Shown here in pieces: positions 1-5,720 of a stretch of DNA of 13,948 nt. Origin of the DNA: Bacteroidales bacterium UBA4070 (lineage in GTDB: Bacteria > Bacteroidota > Bacteroidia > Bacteroidales > VadinHA17); contig DFYY01000029.1 in NCBI GenBank assembly GCA_002383485.1, forward strand, positions 134,371 to 148,318. Reading direction: 5' to 3'. The notes beneath the pieces were generated by a model. It was not told the DNA's origin. It saw nothing but the letters and a program-made list of their open reading frames with translations, and did no database searches. Both the position numbers and the translations under genes were made by a program. Position 1 is the first letter of the stretch; each line of letters starts with the position of its first letter.

Positions 1-57
1 TTGAACTCATGACCCCTTCCTTACCAAGGAAGTGCTCTACCCCTGAGCTACATCGGC
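1..57 (-). tRNA. tRNA-Thr (anticodon GGT), 3' end cut off by window edge
   Basis: Read on the minus strand, the acceptor 5' strand GCCGATG (57-51) is followed by a D-arm and by the anticodon stem CTTCC/GGAAG enclosing loop TTGGTAA, which gives anticodon GGT. The sequence runs into the T-arm and then leaves the window, so the 3' acceptor strand is missing. It lies only 6 nt after tRNA-Gly and is the last of four co-oriented tRNAs. Its acceptor 5' strand is identical to that of the other tRNA-Thr in the cluster. Confidence 0.93.
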
Positions 58-63
58 ATGAAG

Positions 64-136
64 AGCGGGAGACGGAATTCGAATCCGCGGCCCTTAGCTT
101 GGAAGGCTAATGCTCTACCAACTGAGCTACTCCCGC
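64..136 (-). tRNA. tRNA-Gly (anticodon TCC)
   Basis: A complete 73-nt cloverleaf on the minus strand. Acceptor GCGGGAG pairs with CTCCCGC, with discriminator T and no encoded CCA. The D-stem is GCTC/GAGC. The anticodon stem TTAGC/GCTAA encloses loop CTTCCAA, giving anticodon TCC. The T-stem GCGGA/TCCGT contains one G-U pair. It is the third tRNA in the transcript order Thr-Tyr-Gly-Thr. Confidence 0.96.
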
Positions 137-203
137 TTATATAGTTAACCGGTACCCCGCTTAGCCCCGGTTATTGCGGGCAGAGGCGAGGGCACTGAAA
201 GAG

Positions 204-286
204 TGGGGAGAGCAGGATTCGAACCTACGAAGTCATCAGACAACAGATTTACAGTCTGCCCCAGTTGGCCACTTTGGTATCTCCCC
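204..286 (-). tRNA. tRNA-Tyr (anticodon GTA)
   Basis: An 83-nt minus-strand tRNA with acceptor GGGGAGA/TCTCCCC and discriminator A. The anticodon stem-loop has loop CTGTAAA, giving GTA. The long variable arm expected of a bacterial tRNA-Tyr is present, and the T-loop is TTCGAAT. CCA is not encoded. Spacers of 48 nt and 67 nt separate it from tRNA-Thr(TGT) and tRNA-Gly, and each spacer can form a short hairpin (300-315 and 146-173). Confidence 0.96.
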
Positions 287-334
287 GTCTTTACAGAGCA
301 TGTCCGGTCAGACATACTTCCTCATGATACAATG

Positions 335-408
335 AGCCGATGAAGGGATTCGAACCCTTGACCTGCAGATTACAAATCAGCTGCTCTGGCCAACTGAGCT
401 ACATCGGC
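335..408 (-). tRNA. tRNA-Thr (anticodon TGT), with a U-U mismatch in the anticodon stem
   Basis: A 74-nt minus-strand tRNA with acceptor GCCGATG/CATCGGC, discriminator T, D-stem GCTC/GAGC and loop TTTGTAA, giving anticodon TGT. The anticodon stem reads GCTGA on the 5' side but TCTGC on the 3' side, so position 29 (T) faces position 41 (T). Restoring the pair would need a TCAGC 3' strand. All other stems are intact. It is the first tRNA of the cluster and lies downstream of its own promoter-like element and a leader hairpin. Confidence 0.93.
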
Positions 409-421
409 ATTTGAAAGAACG

Positions 422-455
422 ACCGATTTCTGAGAATTTACCCTCAAAAATCGGT
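422..455 (-). other. Leader hairpin before the tRNA cluster
   Basis: On the minus strand, ACCGATTTTTGAG pairs with CTCAGAAATCGGT. This forms a 13-bp stem, counting one central U-G wobble, around an 8-nt loop. It starts 3 nt after the TAnnTTTG element at 459-466, so it would sit at or very near the 5' end of the transcript. It ends 13 nt before tRNA-Thr(TGT). There is no U-run after it, so it does not look like an intrinsic terminator for hpf. Confidence 0.6.
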
Positions 456-458
456 TTG

Positions 459-490
459 CAAATGTAGGGATTTTAATTTCAAATCTCAAA
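459..490 (-). promoter_or_regulatory. Bacteroidota-type promoter for the tRNA cluster (and probably tuf)
   Basis: On the minus strand, TTTG (490-487) is followed after 20 nt by TACATTTG (466-459). This matches the phylum's -33 TTTG and -7 TAnnTTTG consensus. It lies between the hpf stop and the first tRNA, and would allow tRNA transcription independent of rpsU-xerC-hpf. Confidence 0.65.
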
Positions 491-520
491 ATTATCGCAA
501 GTTTTTTTGATACGGAGGGA

Positions 521-820
521 TTACTCCCCCCGCATCTTACCCTTCTGTTTGACAATCTGTCGCTTAAGAGCTGCTATAACCAGGTCCGTCGCCTCCTCGA
601 ATGTTTTACTCTGCTTGCGGGCAAAAAGTGGTCCCCCCGGATACTCTACCTTGATTTCCGTGATCTTATTCTCCTTCTCCTCATCATTGTCTAACTTCAG
701 GAACACCTCGGTGCTTACAATATCATCACTGTACTGGGTAAGCTTGTTTACCTTCTGGGAAACAAAGTCGAGCAACTTCTTGTCCGCGTCAAACCTGATT
801 GAATGGATCTGAATGTTCAT
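521..820 (-). CDS. hpf: Ribosome hibernation-promoting factor, short HPF/RaiA type
   Basis: The 99-residue product matches the S30AE / HPF-YfiA family. These proteins bind the decoding region of the small subunit and block mRNA and tRNA access when growth slows. The whole protein is the N-terminal HPF fold: MNIQIHSIRF at the start, an acidic central stretch (DNDEEKEN), and the family's closing helix with FEEATDLVIAALKRQI near residues 74-89. It lacks the C-terminal dimerisation domain of long HPF, so it resembles the short forms. It starts 24 nt after xerC ends and is the last protein gene before the tRNA cluster. It has a perfect 9-base Shine-Dalgarno match, unlike its neighbours. Family assignment is secure. 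Whether it produces 100S dimers or only inactive 70S cannot be read from the sequence. Confidence 0.93.
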   Translation of the reverse strand: MNIQIHSIRFDADKKLLDFVSQKVNKLTQYSDDIVSTEVFLKLDNDEEKENKITEIKVEYPGGPLFARKQSKTFEEATDLVIAALKRQIVKQKGKMRGE

Positions 821-825
821 GGCAG

Positions 826-834
826 CACCTCCTT
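826..834 (-). promoter_or_regulatory. Strong Shine-Dalgarno sequence of hpf
   Basis: On the minus strand, AAGGAGGTG ends 5 nt before the ATG at 820. It is fully complementary to the 16S anti-Shine-Dalgarno core CACCUCCUU. The other protein genes here have A/T-rich or featureless upstream regions, as is usual in Bacteroidota. Confidence 0.85.
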
Positions 835-844
835 AATTTAATGG

Positions 845-1726
845 TTATGCTCTTGGATGAGCCTGTTTATATATTTTTTTTAACTGTTCAAATGTGTTGT
901 GAGTGTAAACCTGCGTGGCCGACAGACTAGCATGACCCAAAAGCTCCTTGATGGAATTAAGATCTGCCCCGCGGTTCAGCATGTGGGTTGCAAAGGTGTG
1001 CCTGAGTACATGCGGACTCTTTTTTTCTATTGTAGTAACCATGGCAAGGTATCTTGTCACCAGATTGTAAACACCCTTGTCATACATTTTGTTCCCCCGG
1101 TCAGTAACGAAGAACCAACCGCCGGTGAGCCCGATCTCCTCACGTGCGGCAACATATGCACGCAGAGACCTGACGAAGCCGGCAGAAAGAGGTATAATCC
1201 TCTGCTTTCCACGCTTTCCCGTCACCCTCACCTGCCCTCCGGAGAGATCCACATCCGTATCTTGCAGGTTGATCAGTTCCGACCTCCTCATGCCTGTAAG
1301 ATACAAAATTTCCACAACAGTCCTGTCACGAAGACCTGAAAAATTATCTCCGAAATGAAATTCATCGAGGAGCTTGCCGAGCGCATCTTCGGCAACAAAT
1401 ACAGGGAGCTTTTTTGACTTCTTCGGGAGTTTCAATCCGGCTGCAGGATCGGCGCTGATCATCTCATGCCTCCGCATATACCTGAACAGGGCTCTCAAAG
1501 CAGAAATCTTCCTGTGTACCGTGCCGCTGGCAGCACCTCCCTCAAGCAGCGATACCATCCACCCCCTGACATCAGCGTGCGTAACAGAACAGGCATCAGC
1601 ACCCGGACGCTCATTATCCAGCCATCTGAAAAACTGATTCAGATCATTATTATAGGATATGACAGTATGCCGCGAATATCTCTTCTCGGCAGTAAGGTAT
1701 TGCAGGAACGATTCCTTTATTTTCAT
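845..1726 (-). CDS. xerC: Tyrosine recombinase XerC/XerD family
   Basis: The 293-residue product has the usual length for Xer recombinases, which resolve chromosome dimers at dif near the division septum. The N-terminal SAM-like core-binding domain covers about residues 1-90 (motif YSRHTVISYNNDLNQF). The catalytic domain covers about 105-290 and has all expected active-site residues: R147 (TGMRRSEL), K171 (TGKRGKQR), H239 and R242 (PHVLRHTFATH), H265 (LLGHAS), and the nucleophile Y274 (VYTH). The start is ATG, and the next gene, hpf, follows after 24 nt. The gene lies between rpsU and hpf with no sign of an integron or mobile element, so it looks like a housekeeping Xer protein rather than an integrase. 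XerC versus XerD cannot be separated firmly here. The xerC label follows the common annotation for this neighbourhood. Confidence 0.9.
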   Translation of the reverse strand: MKIKESFLQYLTAEKRYSRHTVISYNNDLNQFFRWLDNERPGADACSVTHADVRGWMVSLLEGGAASGTVHRKISALRALFRYMRRHEMISADPAAGLKLPKKSKKLPVFVAEDALGKLLDEFHFGDNFSGLRDRTVVEILYLTGMRRSELINLQDTDVDLSGGQVRVTGKRGKQRIIPLSAGFVRSLRAYVAAREEIGLTGGWFFVTDRGNKMYDKGVYNLVTRYLAMVTTIEKKSPHVLRHTFATHMLNRGADLNSIKELLGHASLSATQVYTHNTFEQLKKIYKQAHPRA

Positions 1727-1778
1727 GAAAGGAACCCTTTTATTTTATTAATGAATTCAGGCGGCTGCAACGAAGAAA

Positions 1779-1970
1779 CTACTCCTCTTCCTGCTGCATG
1801 TTCTGTACATAGATGGCCTTCTTTATCTCTTCCCTGCGACGAACCGAGGGTTTGACGAAAGCCTGACGTGCCCTGAGTTCACGGATTACACCCGTCTTCT
1901 CGAACTTCCTCTTGAATTTCTTCAGAGCCCTGTCTATGTTCTCACCTTCTTTTACCGGTACAATGATCAT
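1779..1970 (-). CDS. rpsU: 30S ribosomal protein bS21
   Basis: The 63-residue, highly basic protein has the complete bS21 pattern: MIIVPVKEGENIDRALKKFK, then KTGVIRELRARQAFVKPS, then a basic tail ending in QQEEE. bS21 sits on the 30S platform near the 3' end of 16S rRNA. In Bacteroidota it is known to take part, with bS18 and bS6, in hiding the anti-Shine-Dalgarno. The gene has a well-formed promoter overlapping the end of the upstream gene, with about 20-25 nt of leader. No Shine-Dalgarno is visible before the ATG (upstream AAAGTTCAATT). xerC follows after 52 nt and hpf after that, so bS21 and HPF, both acting on the small subunit, are probably co-transcribed. Confidence 0.96.
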   Translation of the reverse strand: MIIVPVKEGENIDRALKKFKRKFEKTGVIRELRARQAFVKPSVRRREEIKKAIYVQNMQQEEE

Positions 1971-1998
1971 AATTGAACTTTATGTTAAAATCGAGGTG

Positions 1999-2029
1999 CA
2001 AAATTAATATCTCTGAAAATCATTTCAAA
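1999..2029 (-). promoter_or_regulatory. Bacteroidota-type promoter for rpsU-xerC-hpf
   Basis: On the minus strand, TTTG (2029-2026) is followed after 19 nt by TAATTTTG (2006-1999), an exact fit to the TTTG / TAnnTTTG promoter pattern. The -33 box lies inside the last codons of the upstream helix-hairpin-helix gene, whose stop is at 2022-2020. The predicted start point is near 1995, about 25 nt before the rpsU ATG. Confidence 0.7.
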
Positions 2030-3114
2030 ACTTTTGATGAAATAAATTCATAATCACCTCCTGAAGCACCCCCCGAGGGCCTCACATAAGGTGCAATGCA
2101 CTCAGCCTGCTCCGCGGTGATGACCCCGCTGCTGACCATCGCTCCCAGGGTGACAGGCTCATTACTTACTGTCCTGTACCTGGTAATTCTCCTTGCTGCC
2201 TCATAACCCAGGTAAGGGTGACGGGCCAGGTCGCCGAAAGTGGCGCTGTCTAGACGCAGCGGCCTGACAGAGTCCAGCGTAAGGGTGAGGCGACTCTCAA
2301 TCATCCTCACTACCGAGCTGTCAAGCCCGTAGACTTCATCAAGCTGTGAACTCTCAACGAATCCTCCCAGAAGACTGCGGTACCTGATGATCCGGACAGA
2401 CAGCACAGGCCCTATGCCGGGAAGGGTTACAAGATCCTCTGCGGTGCAGAGGTTAAGGTCAATTTGACGCGGCGGGGCTGCTCCCTCTCCGGACCTGGCA
2501 TTGTTCCCGGTCCCGGTATAGCTTCCGGATCCGTCAGCCACCTGCACTGAAGACCCGAAGCTGTACCCCTGGTTATCAATGCCAGTTCTCAGGATGGATC
2601 CACCTACGGTACGGCCGTACGCACTCTCGCCGGCAGCACCTCCTGATCCGTTATAGCTGCCGTGGCCTGTGATTCTGTTACCGGATGCAGAATATTCATC
2701 CCCGATTATTATATGAGGTATCAGTCTTGAAGCAGTTGCCGTGTCAATGCCATATACACGTGCTATATCCTCCGGCCTGCGAAACCGCGCGCCGCTGTTC
2801 CGGTAGTTAATCAGGGTTCCGGCCTGTCTCTCAGACAGTCCAAGGGCCTGCAACTCCTCCTGCGAGGCAGTGTTTGGATCAAATACAAACAGGGGGACTG
2901 AAACCTTCCCGGCATTTTCCGAGGCTGTTCCGGCATCCCTGTCAATTTCTGATACAGTCAGGAGCGGCAACTCCTCCGGGATCTTTCCAGGCCTGAAGAC
3001 AACAATCCGGACCAGGAGAAAGGCGACAAGCATAATGGACAGTACATACGTCCCCCTCCGTTCCCGGCGGTCAAAACCAATAAGTGATGTGACGAATTTC
3101 CTTAAAGGCTTCAT
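2020..3114 (-). CDS. Membrane-anchored helix-hairpin-helix protein (ComEA-like repeats), function unknown
   Basis: A 364-residue protein if started at the ATG at 3114. An in-frame TTG two codons upstream (3120) is less likely. A basic N-terminus (KPLRKF, DRRERR) precedes one membrane helix at about residues 22-39 (TYVLSIMLVAFLLVRIVV). Three helix-hairpin-helix units follow. Unit 1 is near 78-125 (FDPNTASQEELQALG...YGID). Unit 2 is near 217-270 (IDLNLCTAEDLVTLPGIGPVLSVRII). Unit 3, degenerate, is near 286-345 (LRLDSATFGDLARHPYLG). Units 1 and 2 are separated by a Gly/Ser/Tyr-rich linker of about 75 residues. The HhH fold binds the DNA backbone non-specifically, and ComEA uses it to capture DNA in the periplasm. 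The predicted topology places the HhH region outside the cytoplasm. No comEC or other competence gene is nearby, so a role in DNA uptake is inference only. Confidence 0.8.
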   Translation of the reverse strand: MKPLRKFVTSLIGFDRRERRGTYVLSIMLVAFLLVRIVVFRPGKIPEELPLLTVSEIDRDAGTASENAGKVSVPLFVFDPNTASQEELQALGLSERQAGTLINYRNSGARFRRPEDIARVYGIDTATASRLIPHIIIGDEYSASGNRITGHGSYNGSGGAAGESAYGRTVGGSILRTGIDNQGYSFGSSVQVADGSGSYTGTGNNARSGEGAAPPRQIDLNLCTAEDLVTLPGIGPVLSVRIIRYRSLLGGFVESSQLDEVYGLDSSVVRMIESRLTLTLDSVRPLRLDSATFGDLARHPYLGYEAARRITRYRTVSNEPVTLGAMVSSGVITAEQAECIAPYVRPSGGASGGDYEFISSKVLK

Positions 3115-3204
3115 TAGCAATGCAACAAGACGACATTAAAGGTAATAAAAAATGGCATGCAATGCAATGGACAATAAAAAACAGGCAATTTACAACTGGG
3201 AAAC

Positions 3205-3252
3205 TGGCCAATATGATTTGCAGACAGATGCCAATATGTTGGACATTGGCCA
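3205..3252. other. Inverted repeat with an internal direct repeat, in the tamL-HhH gap
   Basis: TGGCCAAT (3205-3212) and ATTGGCCA (3245-3252) form an 8-bp inverted repeat around a 32-nt spacer. Inside it, GCCAATATG occurs at 3207-3215 and again at 3230-3238, and CCAATATGTTGG (3231-3242) is a small palindrome. The 185-nt gap between tamL and the HhH gene contains no convincing ORF and no clear TAnnTTTG promoter. The structure could be a leader or an intergenic repeat remnant. Confidence 0.4.
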
Positions 3253-3272
3253 AAAAGAATTGCAGAACACCT

Positions 3273-3301
3273 GACCTTCAGACCTTCAGACCTTCAGACC
3301 T
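3273..3301. repeat. Octamer tandem repeat (GACCTTCA, about 3.6 copies)
   Basis: Perfect copies of GACCTTCA lie at 3273-3280, 3281-3288 and 3289-3296, followed by a partial copy GACCT (3297-3301). The array runs into the tamL stop codon (3302-3300, minus strand). It is too short to be a CRISPR. Confidence 0.9.
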
Positions 3302-5660
3302 AGAACGGATACCCAATCCCGATGACCATCGTCAGATCGTTCTTGCGGTCAAAGGGGCGGTTAAACGGGATCCACTTTGATCCCTCGCGGTCCTGGGGAT
3401 CACGCAGCTTCAGCCCGAAATCAGCTCGCAGAAGTACAAACTTCAGGTCAAACCTCAGGCCCAGGCCGGTGCCCACGGCAATGTCATCCAGGAAGGTTCC
3501 GAAGCTGAACCGGCTTCCGGGGCGGTCAAAATCATCCCTTACCGTCCAGATATTCCCTGCATCAATGAAGGTTGCCCCTTCGAGTATCCAGAAGAGCTTG
3601 AAGCGGTATTCGATATTGGCCTCCAGCTTCATGTCGGCCGTCTGGTTTATGAATGCACTCTCCGGCAGTACATACGATCCGGGACCGAGAGTCCTCACCA
3701 TCCATGCTCTTATGTCGTTGGAACCCCCGCCGAAGTACTGCTCCTCAAAGGGCATCACTTCGGAATTGCCGTAAGGCCATCCCACTCCGGCAAAGACCCT
3801 GTAGACGATGCTGCTGGCCTCGTTGAACCGGTAGTTATAGGCAGCATCGACCTCCCCCTTGAGAAACTGTGCAAAAGGCTGCCTGAAGAGATGATATGTC
3901 CCGTCTGATGCCGTCTGCGCGTTGGCTGTACGGTAGACCGCATCGAGAAGGTTGCCGGCTATATCGAATCCTACGCGAATATTCCAGTAATCCTTCGACT
4001 TTTGAATCATCTGGTTGTTAAAAACAAAGTCATACCTGCCTCCTACAATCCTTACGTCGCGGAGCGAGTTGGCAAAGTAGGGCATTGTGTCGATCACTGC
4101 CTGGTACTCAGGATTGATGTAGTGCAGCTTTACTACGTTGAGGGATAGCGGATTGACACTGAATTTAGTATACCTGTTACCGTTCCATGAATACCCGAGG
4201 GAGATGTTTGCCACTGACCTGCTGAACACCGGAAGCTTCTGGTAGTTGTAACCTGCCTGCAGTACCGTACGGGGATCCCTGTTGCGGATGAAGGCCTCCT
4301 TTGCCGGGAAAGGGATCATGAACTTCGGTATCCTGAGGTTGGCCTCGATGCCGTACTGCTGGGTATTCCTGAATCCGCTTACGTCCTCTGTAAGGGTCTC
4401 GTAGGCTCCCTTCAGTTTCATACTGAAGACTTCTGCTCCCCTGAGAAGGCTCTTGTTCTGGTAGATCAGGTTCAGCGCTCCGCCAAGATTTCCGCCGGTA
4501 TTCGTACCCTCGAGCTCGACAGTGAACGATTGCCTCTGCATCGGAGTAAGCTGGATGACTGCGTCAAGCATGCCTTCATCGCGCCTCTGCCCTGTTGCAC
4601 TATGCACGTCAATGAACGAGACATTTACAAGCCTGTGGTTGCGAAGATCCGTAAGGTGTGACTGGGTCCGCTCTACATTTGTGACACTGAAGAGAGACCC
4701 GGGTGAGATGTAGATGGACTGAGCCAGGACCTCGGGCTTGACCGTTGTCCGTCCCGGAGGTGCTATGAAATGTATCCCTCCGTAAAATGTGGTATCCAGG
4801 CTCCCGGTGTATTCCTCCCCACCGGTCAGAGCTGTCCTGGGATCAAACTCAGGATAAACAAGTATATCACGTATACGGTACATCAGGTGGTTTTCCGTCT
4901 TCTGCTGACCCCTGCTGTCAATGGTCTCTCTTGGGGATACAACATACCATACAATCACCTGGTACTTCATCAGCGAACTGTCAATCCGGTAGGAGATATT
5001 TTCAGTGGAGAAGGTGTAAAAACCTATATCCCTGATGAATCGCTCAAGCCTCTGACGTTCTTTCCGCAACAGGTCCACGTCATATATCATACCCCTCTCC
5101 AGAAGACAATTCATGGTGTCTATCAACACCTGGCCGCGAAGAACGGAATCCTGTATGTCGTAGCGGATATCAGCAATTGTGTAAGGTTTACCGGGAATGA
5201 CGTCATATACTACCTTCGCCTCATCACCGTCGCTCCTGACAGTGTCGGAGACCCTGGCATTGAAGAATCCTTTCGACCACAGGTAGCTTTGTAACTGTCC
5301 TGCCGACCGTTCCGAAGCTACCTCGTCCAGTATAACGGGTTCCTCGCCTATCCTGCGGAGCCATCCATGCGGCCATTTTTCCTTTTCAAGGTTCGACAGG
5401 TTATAGAGACCCAGGTGGAATCTGACCCCAAAGATCTTCTTGTTGGGCTGCTGCCTGATATACGGTTTCATTGCTGCGCGGCTCACCGAGGAAGGCAGCG
5501 GAACACCTGAAGAGGTGACGGCAATCTCATTGCTCTTGAGAAGCCGGTCGCCAGACGGGACATATTTTGTAGGGTTACAGGAGAGGGTTGTGAAAATTAT
5601 GAATGAGATCAGAACCAGTTTGGCGCCGGTAATTTTTATATTTGCTTTCTGACAGATCAC
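3300..5660 (-). CDS. tamL: TamA-like outer-membrane lipoprotein (TamL type, Omp85 superfamily)
   Basis: The 786-residue product begins with a lipoprotein signal whose lipobox ends TLSC, with the lipidated cysteine at residue 28. The mature N-terminus CNPTKYVPSGDRLL is typical of Bacteroidota TamA-like lipoproteins. POTRA-like sequence covers about residues 60-240 (e.g. GKPYTIADIRYDI near 155). The C-terminal half is a 16-strand-type Omp85 barrel. It includes GGGSNDIRAW, ending at W653, in the place of the conserved loop-6 (V)RGF/Y motif, and a C-terminal beta-signal LTMVIGIGYPF ending in Phe786. Such proteins, with TamB, are linked to outer-membrane biogenesis and lipid or protein transport. 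The start is GTG, chosen because no in-frame ATG precedes the lipobox. A promoter-like element lies just upstream. BamA itself lacks a lipobox and usually has more POTRA units, so TamL fits better. No tamB is in the window. Confidence 0.85.
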   Translation of the reverse strand: MICQKANIKITGAKLVLISFIIFTTLSCNPTKYVPSGDRLLKSNEIAVTSSGVPLPSSVSRAAMKPYIRQQPNKKIFGVRFHLGLYNLSNLEKEKWPHGWLRRIGEEPVILDEVASERSAGQLQSYLWSKGFFNARVSDTVRSDGDEAKVVYDVIPGKPYTIADIRYDIQDSVLRGQVLIDTMNCLLERGMIYDVDLLRKERQRLERFIRDIGFYTFSTENISYRIDSSLMKYQVIVWYVVSPRETIDSRGQQKTENHLMYRIRDILVYPEFDPRTALTGGEEYTGSLDTTFYGGIHFIAPPGRTTVKPEVLAQSIYISPGSLFSVTNVERTQSHLTDLRNHRLVNVSFIDVHSATGQRRDEGMLDAVIQLTPMQRQSFTVELEGTNTGGNLGGALNLIYQNKSLLRGAEVFSMKLKGAYETLTEDVSGFRNTQQYGIEANLRIPKFMIPFPAKEAFIRNRDPRTVLQAGYNYQKLPVFSRSVANISLGYSWNGNRYTKFSVNPLSLNVVKLHYINPEYQAVIDTMPYFANSLRDVRIVGGRYDFVFNNQMIQKSKDYWNIRVGFDIAGNLLDAVYRTANAQTASDGTYHLFRQPFAQFLKGEVDAAYNYRFNEASSIVYRVFAGVGWPYGNSEVMPFEEQYFGGGSNDIRAWMVRTLGPGSYVLPESAFINQTADMKLEANIEYRFKLFWILEGATFIDAGNIWTVRDDFDRPGSRFSFGTFLDDIAVGTGLGLRFDLKFVLLRADFGLKLRDPQDREGSKWIPFNRPFDRKNDLTMVIGIGYPF

Positions 5661-5683
5661 TTTCCCGATGAGAGTAGTGCACG

Positions 5684-5713
5684 CAAATATACCATTATAA
5701 ACTCTATTTTCAA
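5684..5713 (-). promoter_or_regulatory. Bacteroidota-type promoter for tamL
   Basis: On the minus strand, TTG (5713-5711) is followed after 19 nt by TATATTTG (5691-5684), a full match to TAnnTTTG. The tamL GTG start is at 5660, giving a leader of about 20 nt. The 60-bp region is shared with the divergent methyltransferase gene, for which no equally good plus-strand element is visible. Confidence 0.6.
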
Positions 5714-5720
5714 TTAAGGC

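Noticed and set aside
899..1339. A 146-codon plus-strand open frame opposite xerC
   Set aside because: It is antisense to a recombinase with all catalytic residues intact, and the translation shows no family features.
845..1726. An integrase of a genomic island inserted at the tRNA genes
   Set aside because: The Xer protein has housekeeping length, sits in an operon-like spacing with rpsU and hpf, and no att-like direct repeat of a tRNA end or cargo genes was seen.
3273..3301. A CRISPR-like repeat
   Set aside because: The units are 8 bp, adjacent and without spacers. No cas gene is in the window.
3120..3380. A plus-strand open frame across the tamL-HhH gap
   Set aside because: Half of it is the antisense of the tamL 3' end and includes the octamer array. 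There is no promoter or domain evidence.
4770..5294. A 174-codon plus-strand open frame opposite tamL
   Set aside because: It lies wholly antisense to a well-supported Omp85 gene, has no recognisable domain, and its composition mirrors the tamL codons. It is a shadow frame.
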